DNA of 64,000 bases from Clavulina sp. PMI_390. Lineage: Eukaryota; Basidiomycota; Agaricomycetes; Cantharellales; Hydnaceae. A program made the translations under genes and the position numbers. Below the pieces are notes generated by a model. It saw nothing but the letters and a program-made list of their open reading frames with translations, was not told the origin of the DNA and made no database searches. Numbering within the stretch: the stretch's first letter is position 1; each line of letters begins with the position of its first letter. Shown here piece after piece: positions 23,309-34,498 of this stretch. Location of the stretch: assembly GCA_015039315.1 (NCBI GenBank), contig WIDE01000022.1, positions 1 to 64,000 on the forward strand, in the 5' to 3' direction.

Positions 23309-25307
23309 CTACATTTGATATATACCAACCGTCAGCATTTTTGATTTTGTGTTGACGCTAGCAAGGACAAATCGCCCCGCCCACTCGTTCCATAGAAAAC
23401 GACGGACGTATTCCAAAGGCCGCGCCATAATAGAGTGTGTGGGTGCCCTGGAAGTACCATCTCGAGTCTCTAAAAGTATAGTCTTGTACTGAGTCTCCCA
23501 GGGTTCGGGTTGGAAGACACGGCCTCCCTTGATTCCTGCCTGAGGGGCGTGACTCAGCATAAATCCATCACGCTCATCACTCAAGCAAAGATGAGATAGT
23601 AGGGTTGAATGTCCGGCTTGGGACCATATGTGTTTGAGCACCTGGCTACCGTTGGGAGATGATGACGGTATTTGTGATAGGGTGGAGGGGTTGCCTGGTG
23701 ATATTTTGGGTGTTGCTTCAGGAAAATGCTGTGGATTGGGTCTAAATTCTAATAGCGCTGAACGTGATCGGGCAGTGCGGAAGCGGTAATGTGGCTCCAA
23801 GGGTTTCATGGCCAAGTTTGCGGTGATGGAGTTGGTAAACCCGGTACTGGGCGAGAGCCTCCAGTATCTAGAATGGGATAACGGGGGGCCGGATCTTTGC
23901 GGAGTCAAGCTTTCCTTTGCAGCCTCACAGTAAGCGTAGAACCATCGCCGTTCAACGTTTGAGTGGAGGGAAAGCGTGCTTGATGGGGGATCTCCCACTT
24001 CCCCTATAAGCGGGTACTCCTTAATATTGCCGGAAAATAAATATAAGAGCAGCTTGTCGTCGCAGACTTGAACGAGTTGAACACTTTCTTGCTCCTGGGG
24101 CCACATAGTGAGCCAAAAGAGGGGTAGATGAACGGGAACAACATACTGTGCGTTTCGTAATGACAGTGTGGGCCGACTGAAAGCTAACCACGTTCACTTC
24201 ACGAGACCTAGGATTCTCTCTCTCGATGACAAAGTAAAGGTAGCCAGCAGCAATCCTGACCGATGTGCTTCCTGACAACGGAACCGGTATATCCAGAAGA
24301 ATCACATAATCTGAGGCACCCTTCGTTGTCTCATGCTTTTGCTGCGGAAGCTCTTGAAACAGGACAGATATCTTCGAGCCGTCGCTAGAAAAACAACGAA
24401 AGAGGTAAGAAAAAAAAAGGGGCAAGTAGCTTAGACCGAGGTTAACTCACACGAATTCGCCCGCAATCAAAACCCCCACGGAGCCCTTGTACTCGCACAT
24501 AGCCGCTGCAACGCTGCCTTGACGTCGTCGACTAGTTGTTGGATGCGCAAATTGGAGAGTGAGTGTCATTACATATCGGAGATCGACGACTCGTAGCCCA
24601 GACTTTTCCCATACAACGAGCACTTCGCCTTCAGCGGTCATTGCCATGTCGATGAATTCATGTTCCGGGCAGCTAATGACAGGGAGATTGATCTCTCGCG
24701 CGCAGATCGTATTCTCTGAAGCATGCAGGCGATGCTGAACATCCAGAATCCTCTGGATGCGGTATCTAGGCGAGTTGACGAGAGAGTCAAGAGGAATCGA
24801 CGCAGGGTACGAATAGGGAACCTGGAGAGTGACTGTCTTGCTAGCCTGAAGAGGCTCGGTGTGCTCGAGAGGGCGAGTATAGGACTCTGGGCGTAACGGA
24901 GGAAGGCTATCTGCCAGGGCAAGACGACGCCACAGCTCAATCCATGGGAGCTCCAAACGTGATATCTCATGTAACCGGCGGCAGGTCTGTTTTGGCAATA
25001 GCAACACCATCATCACCGCCGCCGCCATTATAGCGATATATCGATGCGGCGATTAAGTCGATAAGCACGCGCTGGAGGAGCCGGAAAAACATACCTGACT
25101 AACAGCAACAGCATCTCGAGGCTCAGTTATTATGTAGTAGCAGATGTAGGCAAGCACATCTTCAGGTAGGATCAACAAGCACGGCGCACTTCCTTGTCCA
25201 GGACCATGGACTCGTAGGGGACTCATGGGGAACGGCGCCGTAACCGGAAGATTCGAATAGGAGGATGTCCGCGCACGTTTTGAGACAGGTTCTTGGACGT
25301 GTTCCAT
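23309..25307 (-). CDS. F-box protein, subfamily A (copy A5)
   Basis: Exons 25307-25095, 24986-24451, 24384-24147 and 24094-23309 sum to 1773 bases, 590 residues. F-box at about residue 47 (L-P-E-D-V-L-A-Y-I-C-Y), a basic K-R-A-R patch at residues 10-13, then T-C-R-R-L-H-E-I-S and P-W-I-E-L-W-R-R-L-A. The last exon has G-H-S-T-L-L-S-H-L, S-H-A-P-Q-A-G-x-x-G-G-R and ends F-L-W-N-E-W-A-G-R-F-V with V-G-I-Y-Q-M. It is one of five A copies in head-to-tail order from 20.5 to 32.6 kb. Function inferred as an SCF substrate receptor; the bound protein is unknown. Confidence 0.86.
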
Positions 25308-25540
25308 CCCTTTTGGGCACTACGGTAGAAGAGAAGTTGACTCGATTTTTACATAATCTATTGACGCGCGTTGCCTCGGAAGCGGAGTCGTCCGGAGAGC
25401 TTGATGTCTGTGAGACCAGGTGTTTTCTGCACAAAATAAACAACTACAAAAGCATTAACCTGGAGCGTCCAATGTCATGGGTATTCACAAGTAACCCCTA
25501 TCCGAATAAATCCATGAAGGGCTGAGGGGCATGGGTGATA

Positions 25541-27462
25541 TTACATTTGATAGACACCGATTGTGACCATCCCCGCCACGCTTTCGCTGGCAATGACTAT
25601 CTGCCCAGTCCACTCGCTCCACAAAAAGCCACTGTTGAAGTCTAGTCGACCCAAATTTGCACGAGTTGGCGCCTTGAGGGCACCGTAATGATCTTCCAAG
25701 TGGACAACTTTGTACTGTGTCTCCCAAGGTTCGGGCTGAGGGCCACGCCCGCGATTCCCCCCTGATCGGGGCGCATGACTCAGAACTAATACCTCTTGAT
25801 CTGTCACTCTCATGCGGACTCGACTGAGCAGGGTTGAATGTCCAGTTCGATAGCCTCTGTGTTTAAAACGCACCGTACCATCACTTAATTCAGGGATTAT
25901 TGGTGATTGGAAAGAGGGGCCACTCATTGCTGGACTTTGTTGCATTACCGGGAATTGGGTGGGATTAAGTTTGAATTCTGAGTTCGGTGAGACCGAATGG
26001 GGAACAGAGACCAGCTGTGGGTCCAAGGGTCCGGTGACCAGCTTTGCTGTGATAGATTTTGTAGAAATAGAATGAGGCCCAAATCTCCAGCACCTGAAAT
26101 GCGGGAAAGGAATCTTTGGCTGGGGAGAAAACAATATTCCCTGTGAATTTTCACAGCAAGCCTGGCGCCAAAATCCTTTCATGTCAGAGGGAGGAAGAGG
26201 CTGTGAAGGGAACCGCGCTAATTCCTCTGCCCGCGGGTGTCTCTCAATTAGGCCGGAAGTGAAGGTCAAAATCCATTCGCTACTAAGAATCTGAGCGGAT
26301 TGAATGACGTCATCGCTCTAATGACAACCAACACTAAGAGATAATGGAAGGTGAAATAAATATAATTTACACACCGCGCATCTCGCAGGCCCGGTTTGAA
26401 TAGACCAAAGGCTGATCGCATTCACCTCCTGAGAGTGTGGGCCATTAAAAGGATCTGTGCTCATGACAAAGTATAGGTAGCCAGAGGCAATCCACATTTT
26501 CGATATGAATCCTAACGGTGATAACGGTATGTCGAGCAGGGCCCGATAGTTTGGGGCGCCTTCCGACGTCTTCCGTTGAGGGAGCTCTTGAAACAGGACT
26601 GATACTCTTGAGTCATCACTAGCAAGGCGAAATAAGGAAAAGATATGAACATGGTCCCTGCCACTTATCGTTAAATAGCTGCTTACATGAATGTACCCGC
26701 GATCAAGGCGCCCATAGCTCCTTCATATTCGTACATGGCCACCGCTATCTTTGTCCCAATTGGTCTCCTCCAAATCGAGTGCGAAAAATGGAGGCTGAGT
26801 GTGGTTTTATATTGAAGATCAATGACCCAAAGCCCATGAGACATCATCCATATGGCTAATACTTCTCCTCCAGTGGTGATCGCCATGCTCATAAACTCAG
26901 ACGATGGGCAAGTGGCGGCGATAGGGAGATCGATCTCGCGTGCAAGGATCGCATCCCCATGAGAATGTATGCGATTCAGAACCTCCATAATTTTCCGCAT
27001 GCGGCATCTCGCTGAGTTGGAATTAGGACCGTGAGGGCTGGTCTCAGAATCGGATAGTGGAGGTTGGACAGTGACCGTTTTACAAGTCATTGAAGGCTCC
27101 CCGACGTCGCTGTGCTCCAGAGGTCTAGTATAGGAATCTGGATGCAACGGAGGGAGGTCACCACACTCAGCGAGATGATGCCATAACCGAATCCACGGAA
27201 GTTCCGTAAGAGATACGTTATAAAGCCGGCGACAGGTCTATTTCGACAATATGACATCAATGAAGCGATGAAACAAGTTGGCACAAACGGAAAGGGAACC
27301 AAAAGAACTCGCCTGACCAACAACAGCTAGATCGCGAGGTTCATCGACACAGCAAAGGATGTGGATTATCACATCTTCAGGCAATTCAGACAGGCGCAGT
27401 GCAGCTGCTAGCCCATGACCATGAGCATACGGGTCGTTCATTGATGTGGGGGAAGTAAACAA
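25541..27462 (-). CDS. F-box protein, subfamily A (copy A6)
   Basis: Exons 27462-27313, 27237-26687, 26618-26375 and 26317-25541 sum to 1722 bases, 573 residues, frame intact. Intron 1 begins with GC in place of GT (CAG|GCGAGT at 27312), a tolerated minor donor type. F-box at residue 27 (L-P-E-D-V-I-I-H-I-L-C), then T-C-R-R-L-Y-N-V-S and P-W-I-R-L-W-H-H-L-A-E. Exon 3 contains V-S-V-L-F-Q-E-L-P. The last exon has G-H-S-T-L-L-S-R-V and ends F-L-W-S-E-W-T-G-Q-I-V. A second Met at 27441 is possible as start. Short N-terminus compared with copies that carry a Lys/Arg-rich leader. Confidence 0.84.
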
Positions 27463-27663
27463 GAGAGAAGCTAGTACAAAAGATTTTGTGTCAGCTGCTC
27501 CCAGACACTACTGATTTGTTTACATAATCCACGGGCTCTGTCTAATCCGCTGCGCCTGCTATGTCACACTTAATTTAGCTGAATCACATGATTATCCAAG
27601 CTATCAAAGGAATCTACTGCATGTTGTTGAATCTCACCCAGGGTCAACCTCTTGTTGATAATA

Positions 27664-29635
27664 TCAAATTTGATAGACACCAACTGTGAGCATCCCTGAT
27701 GCTCCATCAGCGCTGGCAAGGACTATTTGTCCGGTCCACTCGCTCCACAAAAAGCCGCGGATGTATTCTCGCTCCTGCGTCGGATATGCGCGTGAGAGAA
27801 CCTTGATGACACCATCTCGGGTCTCCAAGTGGATAGCCTTGTACTGTGTCTCCCATGGCTCATGCTGCGGGCCACGCCCGCCATTCAGCCCTGCTTGGGG
27901 GGCGTGACTCAGCAAAAATACCTCCGCATCCCCTGCACTCATGCGGAGGCGACTGAGGAGAGTTGAATGACCAGTTTGGTAGGATTCGTGTCTGAAGTGT
28001 GTCGCACCGTTGCGAAATTGTGGGGGTATGTGCGACTGGGATGAATGATCGTTTGGTGCTGGAGTCATGAGCATTGTAGGACATTGAGTGAGATTAAACG
28101 TATATTTTTGCGGCTGGAATAACAAAGTGGCGTCAGGGATTCGCCGCATGTCCAAAGGCCTGCTACACAACATTGTTGTGATAGACTTTGTGGAAATATA
28201 GCCAGGTCCAACTTTCCAGCCTCTGAAATGGGGCCACTCCTTTCCCAATTCACGAAATATCAAGACACCCTGGGCAGCTTGACAGAGAAAGTGATGCCAC
28301 CATGGGTCCATAACCGGTAGGGAAAGGGTATCTGAAGGGATATGCTCTAGTTTCTCTGTGAGCGGGTATCGTTCAAATCTGCCCGAATGTAAGCATAGGA
28401 TCAGCTCATTATTGAAAATCTGGATATGTTCAATAACTGTATCACTCTAACAAAAATTAGTATGGAAGAGTGAGTGAAAGGAGATGGCAACGGACTACAT
28501 ACTTTGCATTTCAAAGGGGCAATCTGATTAGATCGAAGGCTGACCGCATTGACTTCATAAGAGCTACTAGCTGTAGAATCCCTTCTGGTGTCAACAAAGT
28601 ATAGGTAGCCAGCAGCAATTCGCATCATCGATATGATTCCTGACGGTGAGATAGGTATGTTGAGTAGGACCTTGTAGTCTGGGGCATCTTTACGAGCCCC
28701 GGGCCGAGGAATCTCCTGAAAAAGTACGGATATATTTGAGTCATCGCTAGTGAAGCAAGGAAATACATGAGAATATGCCTCATCTGACACCCAAAATATA
28801 CTCACATGAATCTTCCTGCAATCAAAATCCCTATGGCTTCCTCGTGTTCATACATAGCCGCTGCGATACTGGACTCAGCTGGGGGCTTGGTTGCCGAAGG
28901 CGAGAAATGTAGAGTAAACGTTGTTTTGTATCGGAGATCAACGATACAAAGTCCGAGAGCCGACACCCACAAGACAAGCACTTCGCCTCCAGCGGTGATT
29001 GTCATATCAATGAATTCATTCGTCGGGCCTTTAACAATGACAGGAAGATCGATCTCAACCGCACGGATCGTGTCCCCGCGAGCATGCAGACGATGTTGAA
29101 CCTCCAAGATTCTCTGCATGCGGATTCTCGGCGAGGTAAAATTGAGTTCATGAGGATTTGGTTCACAATCCGGTGTTGGGATTCGGAGAGTCACTGTTTT
29201 TCCAGCTTGAGGAAGCTTTCCAATGTACTCCAGAGGTCGAGTATAGGACTCTGGATGTAATGGGGGCAGGTTACCACCCTCAGCGAGACGATGCCACAAT
29301 TGAACCCATGGGAGCTCCACAAGAGATATATGATAGAGCCTGCGGCAAGTCTGTTCAGAAAAACATCGTTACGACGAAGCCATGAGGTCAATGAGCCCAG
29401 ATGAGAGGAAATCAGGGGACCGCATCTGACCAGCAGCGACTAGATCGCGTGGCCCAGCCACCAAGCAAAAGACATGAACTATCACATCTTCAGGTAGATC
29501 GGACAGGCGCAATCGGATTTCATTCCTTTCGTCAAAGGGATCTAGGTGGTTTGTCGAGAGATCGGTGTGGGTCAGGGCAAGTGGATTCGAGTATGTTTGC
29601 GCACCCTTGAAGACAGATTCTTTGCTAGATCGCAT
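27664..29635 (-). CDS. F-box protein, subfamily A (copy A7), altered splice donor
   Basis: Exons 29635-29426, 29350-28806, 28746-28503 and 28446-27664 sum to 1782 bases (593 residues). The frame closes only if intron 1 starts at CAG|ATGCGG; the tandem neighbour at 30653 has CAG|GTGCGG at the same place. So the GT donor has become AT. The nearest GT, five bases on, would shift the frame. Unless an AT donor is tolerated, intron 1 is retained and the protein ends soon after the F-box (residue 47 onward, L-P-E-D-V-I-V-H-V-F-C). All other parts are normal: T-C-R-R-L-Y, P-W-V-Q-L-W-H-R-L-A-E, G-H-S-T-L-L-S-R-L, S-H-A-P-Q-A-G-L-N-G-G-R-G and F-L-W-S-E-W-T-G-Q. Possibly a pseudogene in an early stage. 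Confidence 0.75.
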
Positions 29636-29640
29636 TTTTT

Positions 29641-30247
29641 TTACTTAACACTATCGCTACAGGGATGAGAGAGCAGGCAAAATTTTTGTGTCAATACTCG
29701 TTTCTCAGGTGGTAGGTGTACGAGCGCCCAACCCGCAGGGCTGTGCAAACTTGTGGGAATCACCGACCGAATAAGTGTAGGAGAGTTTGATAAGTACTGG
29801 GGTTTTGAACTTTGAGGATACAAAGAGCATTCTTCGGAAAATATTCTTAGCTTCCACCATATGGTTTATTCATCGCTGATTGGCCCGTGAGTTGTGTGGA
29901 GCGTCGCCTCCCGACGAACAGACTTCAAGCCCCAATGTGGTGTCCGTTGCTCTACCAAAAACACCAGCACTAGGGCCGCCATCGTTTCGTTCATTAACTG
30001 ATGGAGCGTAGAATATTGCATGAAAGAAAAACGAGCAGCCCCCATCCCGTTGCATACGCGCAAATGTCTAACCTATGTACCCATTCATGACAGTCTTATT
30101 TCTGATGCAGAAATCTATTTACACATATGATGTGTTTCTGGTTCTTGGGCATGAATCGTGAGCCTGGGGTCTCTGTTTGCTCTTGAAGGGGTGATTTCAT
30201 TGTTTGTAACCGTTGGGGACGTATTTCAATCGATCGACATAACTCAC
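29641..30247. other. Intergenic, no gene seen
   Basis: About 600 bases between copy A7 and the F-box exon relic at 30248. The body of the decayed copy should lie here but I cannot recognise any of its exons. Confidence 0.4.
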
Positions 30248-30350
30248 CTGACTAACAACAGCCAGTCGTGAGGTGCGGACGATCACGTCTTCAGGTAGTT
30301 TAGATAGGTGCGGCGCGGGTGTTAGTCCATGACATGGTTATCCGGCTCAT
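30248..30350 (-). pseudogene. Solitary relic of an F-box first exon
   Basis: On the minus strand the sequence reads L-S-K-L-P-E-D-V-I-V-R, then L-A-V-V-S-Q followed by CAG|GTGAGT, a perfect family donor site. The middle of the F-box (the I-L-C-x-x-x-E-P-R-D part) is deleted and there is an upstream frame break. Only this exon of the copy remains. Confidence 0.65.
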
Positions 30351-30652
30351 TCACTGAGGGCGGGGCCAGATAAGCTAAAAATGTGCGTCAAGTTGGACAT
30401 TAACTAATTACATAATCTACTACGCTTTATCTGATTTGTTCTATGAGGTACGAAGACAAGAATTGTGACAGGTCAATTTGATGCACCTCCACTCTGCTCG
30501 CCGAACCGCGCCAGCAGCTTGATTCACGACAGTATTTCAAACAAAGCCGACAATCATAGGCCATGATAGCATCCGTCTGAAGCGTTTAGTTTGATGACGA
30601 TTCGCAGCTAGTCCCTCTTCGACTCAGCAAGGTGGGGGAACTATGGATTGTA
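30351..30652. other. Intergenic, no gene seen
   Basis: Spacer between the exon relic and the 3' end of copy A8. Nothing further recognised. Confidence 0.35.
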
Positions 30653-32584
30653 TTACATCTGGTAGATATGAACCGTTAGCATCCCTGATGCCAAGTTGGT
30701 GCTCGCAAGGACGATCTGCCCTTTCCACTCATTCCACAACAAGCCGCGGATATGTTCTCGTTCTACGGACAGATGGGCGTGCGTCGGCGCTTTGGTATTA
30801 CCATCAGGATCCTCCAGTCGTACAGCTTTGTACTGCGTTTCCCAAGGCTTGGGCGGCTGGGCACGCCCTCCATACAATCCTGCCTGGGGCGCATGACTCA
30901 ACATGAACACCTCTTCACCCGTCCCTGTCAGATGGAGCTGACTGAGTAGAGTCGAATGTCCAGCTCGGAATGATTCAACTCTGAACCGCGCGAGGGTGCA
31001 CGAAATGGAAGAAGGATCGTTGGTTGATATTTCTGGGTATACTGTAGGAAATTGGATGGGATGCAAGAAAAATATTGGGGGCGTATAAGGCGTTCGAGCG
31101 GGAGAGACAGGTTGTGCGCCCAATGGCGCGGTCACCAGGTACGTCGTGATCCCCGCTGTAGACCCCCCTCCAGTGTTGACGAGCCAGAACCTAGAATAGC
31201 GAAAAGGGTCGTTGGATGGATAGGAAATCAAGCTTCCTTGTGCAGCTTCACAGTAAATGTATTGCGGCTGAGATGATATACTCAATATAAGACCTGGGTC
31301 TGAGAGGGAAGGCTCTCGTTTCCCCACCAGCGGGTATTCCTGGACCGGGCCCACGTCTGCCCTCAGGAACAGCTTGTTGTTAGAGATTTGAAGGAAGTGA
31401 ATAGTTTTTCTGGGCACCTGTGAATGTTTCATCAAGAAATGGTTTAAAGCTGGGCGGGAAAGGGGAAAGATGACAAAGGAATACGTACGATGTGTTGCAC
31501 ATGACTGATTTGATTACGACGCAGGCTGACCGCATTCACTTCAGAGACACGCTCTCTCTGGACAACAAAGTATAGGTAACCAGCAGCAATCCGCATCATT
31601 GATATGACTCCTGACGATGGAACAGGTATGTCGAGAAGACCCCTATAGCTGGGTGGATCCTTGGACGTCTCGCTCTGAGGAATCTCTTGAAATAGCACGG
31701 ATATTTTCGAGTCGTCACTAGCGAGCCAAGGTGAGATATCGTGCCTGTGTCTCTATAGATACCCTAAGTTATTATTACTCACATGAATTTGCCCGCTATC
31801 AATACCCCCTTGGATCCTTCATACTCGTACAAGGCCACTGCGATTCTGGTTTCCGATGGCGGGTTAATCGTGGGATGCGCAAAGTGCAGGGCAAGTGTCG
31901 TTGTGTGCCGGAAATCAATGACAAGTAGCCCAGGTACCGTCCATACGACGAGCACTTCGCCTCCAGCAGTCATCGCCATATCAATGAATTTATTCGTTGG
32001 GCAATTCACAACAACAGGGTGATCGATCTCGCGCGCATGAATCGCATCCTTATGAGCGTGCAGGCGATGCTGAACTTGCACGATTTTCAGCATCCGGCTC
32101 CTCACAGAGTCAGACGGATTAGTCGCTTCAGATTCTGATGGCGGGGGCGGTTGAAGGGTGACCGTTTTGCCAGTAGCAGTAGCAGCAGCCTGAGGCCCCT
32201 CCCCTAAGTGCTCCAGGTGCCTAGTATAAGATTCTGGATCGAGCGGAGGCAGGTTACCGCCCTCAGCGAGACGATGCCATAACTGAATCCATGGAAGCTC
32301 GACAAGAGATATGTCATAAAGCCGACGGCAAGTCTTTTTAGGAACAACAACGTCATGGCATCGAGATATACGATGAAGCAATGAGATCAAATAAGCACGG
32401 GGAATTGAGAAAACCGCACCTGACCAACAGTAACTAGATCGCGAGGCTCAGTCGCGAAACAAAGGATATGGACAATCACGTCCTCGGGTAGTTCGGACAT
32501 GCGCAATACGGTTGCTCGCCCATGATCGCGGGCGTTTAACTCGTCCATCGAGAGCACAGAAGCGATTGAGAGAGAGGCCGACAC
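30653..32584 (-). CDS. F-box protein, subfamily A (copy A8)
   Basis: Exons 32584-32420, 32333-31783, 31717-31489 and 31417-30653 sum to 1710 bases, 569 residues, all four introns boundaries canonical. F-box at residue 32 (L-P-E-D-V-I-V-H-I-L-C), then T-C-R-R-L-Y-D-I-S and P-W-I-Q-L-W-H-R-L-A-E-G-G-N-L-P-P. Exon 3 gives I-S-V-L-F-Q-E-I-P. The last exon has G-H-S-T-L-L-S-Q-L, S-H-A-P-Q-A-G-L-Y-G-G-R and L-L-W-N-E-W-K-G-Q-I-V. It is the last (most 5') of the five-copy minus-strand run and a useful reference for its damaged neighbours. Expected role: SCF substrate receptor. Confidence 0.86.
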
Positions 32585-33121
32585 GAAAGATTGGTGTCAG
32601 CTCTGGACGCCATCACACATGCATCGGTTTACATAACGCATTCATTTTCCACCCTCAATTGAGAGCTCTTGTAGTAGTCTCTGTATCCATCTGAGAACGA
32701 TTTCACTATCAGGCAGGCAAGGAACAAAAGCTCGAAGGAGTCAATCCCTCAAGACCATTGATATACAGCAAGAGAGACAGACAGTATGCAGTAGTAAAAA
32801 TACAAAGAAAGCATCCCCATTTATCGAAGGGCCTCAAATCTACCACAAAAGCAGATTGAAGTGTTTTAGAGGGGAGAAAACGGAATGGGGGGTTGAGGAG
32901 GCGGGTCAGGCGGGGCGTGTGTATGCGTGAGGGATGATGAGATGACGTGATGTGAGATGAAGTCGTCGAGTCGATGGAGGGGCGTGAAGTGGAGCGTAAT
33001 GTGAGATGCAAGTTATACATCAAAAGTAACAGGAAACACAGGAGAAGAAGTGATATGTATGCGAGCACGCAAGCAAGCGGTGTGTGGGACAGGTCTATGT
33101 CTGCAGGCGACGGTTATGCAT
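32585..33121. other. Intergenic, no gene seen
   Basis: Contains the 5' flank of copy A8 and, towards 33121, what is probably the 3' untranslated region of the lysozyme-like gene. No gene recognised. Confidence 0.4.
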
Positions 33122-34498
33122 CTACCCGGAGCAGCTCTTCATGTTGTTGTACGTGCCCATACCGCGCGCGCGAGGGTCGACGTTCTGCAGCCACCCGTTG
33201 AGTTGCTGGTGGATGTAGTCGAGGTTGTTCTGCTGGCACGGCTCGCCTCTGTTGGCAGCAGCCTCAGCGGCAGCAACGGCTATTCAAGCACCAAGCGGAA
33301 TGGTGATGTCAGAAAATATAGACAGCTAGAATGAATTAGGATGAAAGAAAGACATACTGAGGCCTTGGTACCACCCGTTGTATTCGCCCAATGCCATTGG
33401 GACGTTGCCTCCCGCGCTGTTGAGGACAGAAACAAAGTACTCGGCGCCCTTGTTCACGTTGTACGACTGAGGACCACAATCGACAGGCCAGTCAGCAATC
33501 ACTCCCTTTCTGCATTTCGTAACTGGGATGAACTCACAATATCACGGCTGAGGGAAGGATCCGTGATTTAAAGAATTGTCGAAATAAAGAAATGAGATCA
33601 TGAAGCACAATAATGTGGCTAAGGTGAGAACATACCAAGCGGCGCCGCATTGCCCATTGGGACACTTGTCGCAGGTGATCTGCATCATGCCCTGCTCGCC
33701 AGCACCACCAACAGCATTGGGGTTGCACGACGACTCCTCCATCGCAATCGAAGCGAGAATGACGGACGGGACTATTGAAGAGGGGCAAATCAAGCATGCG
33801 ACAGAAAGTGCTCGTTAGCGGAAACTTCGGAACAAGAGCCGAAGAAAGTGTGGGGCGAGCGAAGTGAGCTACACGCACTGTTATACGTGGACGCGGCGGA
33901 GTTGAAGTAGCTGAGGTAGGGCTTGCATGCCTGGAAGGGTGACGAGCTGGACTGGAGAGCTGTGTTGAGGTCGGTGTAGATAAGATCGGAGATGTGGATG
34001 GGGGGTGGGTTCCAGCCACCGCTCGAGGTGATGCCGCACTAGGAGAGCGGCGTCAGTGAGAAGCACGGAGCAAACCATAGAGCGGAACATACATTGAGCC
34101 AGTCCTCGCTGCCGTTTGGTCCGCTGCTGGTGGTGAGTTGGACTAGAGGATCATGACAGTCAACACCCCACACGCATACAGGGTTATTAATAGGTCAGAA
34201 AATACCTACCAGTAGCGCCAGTATTAGGGCACTCTGACGAAGTGACCTTGATAACTCCACTAGCAGTTGGGCCGCTGACACCTGAGCCGGTGGTGGTGGT
34301 GGGCTGCTTCAGCTGGCATGTCTTGGACGGGGAGCCGCGCTTCTGATGGGGCTTGAGAGCAACCTTGCGCTGCTGGTGATGGGCACGAGCAACGATCTGG
34401 TTGGAGAACCCACGGACACCATCGAAAGCTCCTGCTTGGGCTTCTCCCAGGAAGGAGACGCCGACGACGAGAATGGACAGGACGGTGGAGGTGAACAT
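33122..34498 (-). CDS. Secreted lysozyme-like (SLT/GH23-type) protein
   Basis: Starts at Met 34498 (M-F-T-S-T-V-L-S-I-L-V-V), giving a hydrophobic signal peptide ending near A-Q-A-G. A basic, low-complexity spacer follows (H-Q-Q-R-K-V-A-L-K-P-H-Q-K-R), then several small exons. The exon near 33640-33780 holds the lysozyme-fold core: I-L-A-S-I-A-M-E-E-S-S-C-N-P-N-A-V-G-G-A-G-E-Q-G and M-M-Q-I-T. The Glu of M-E-E-S-S fits the catalytic acid of lytic transglycosylases. Next come G-G-N-V-P-M-A-L-G-E-Y-N-G-W-Y and a terminal exon with Q-Q-L-N-G-W-L-Q-N-V-D-P, ending K-S-C-S-G. Bacterial relatives cleave peptidoglycan; the fungal ones are secreted and of unproven role, perhaps antibacterial. The larger in-frame Met at 34741 would bury the signal peptide and is less likely. 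Confidence 0.8.
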
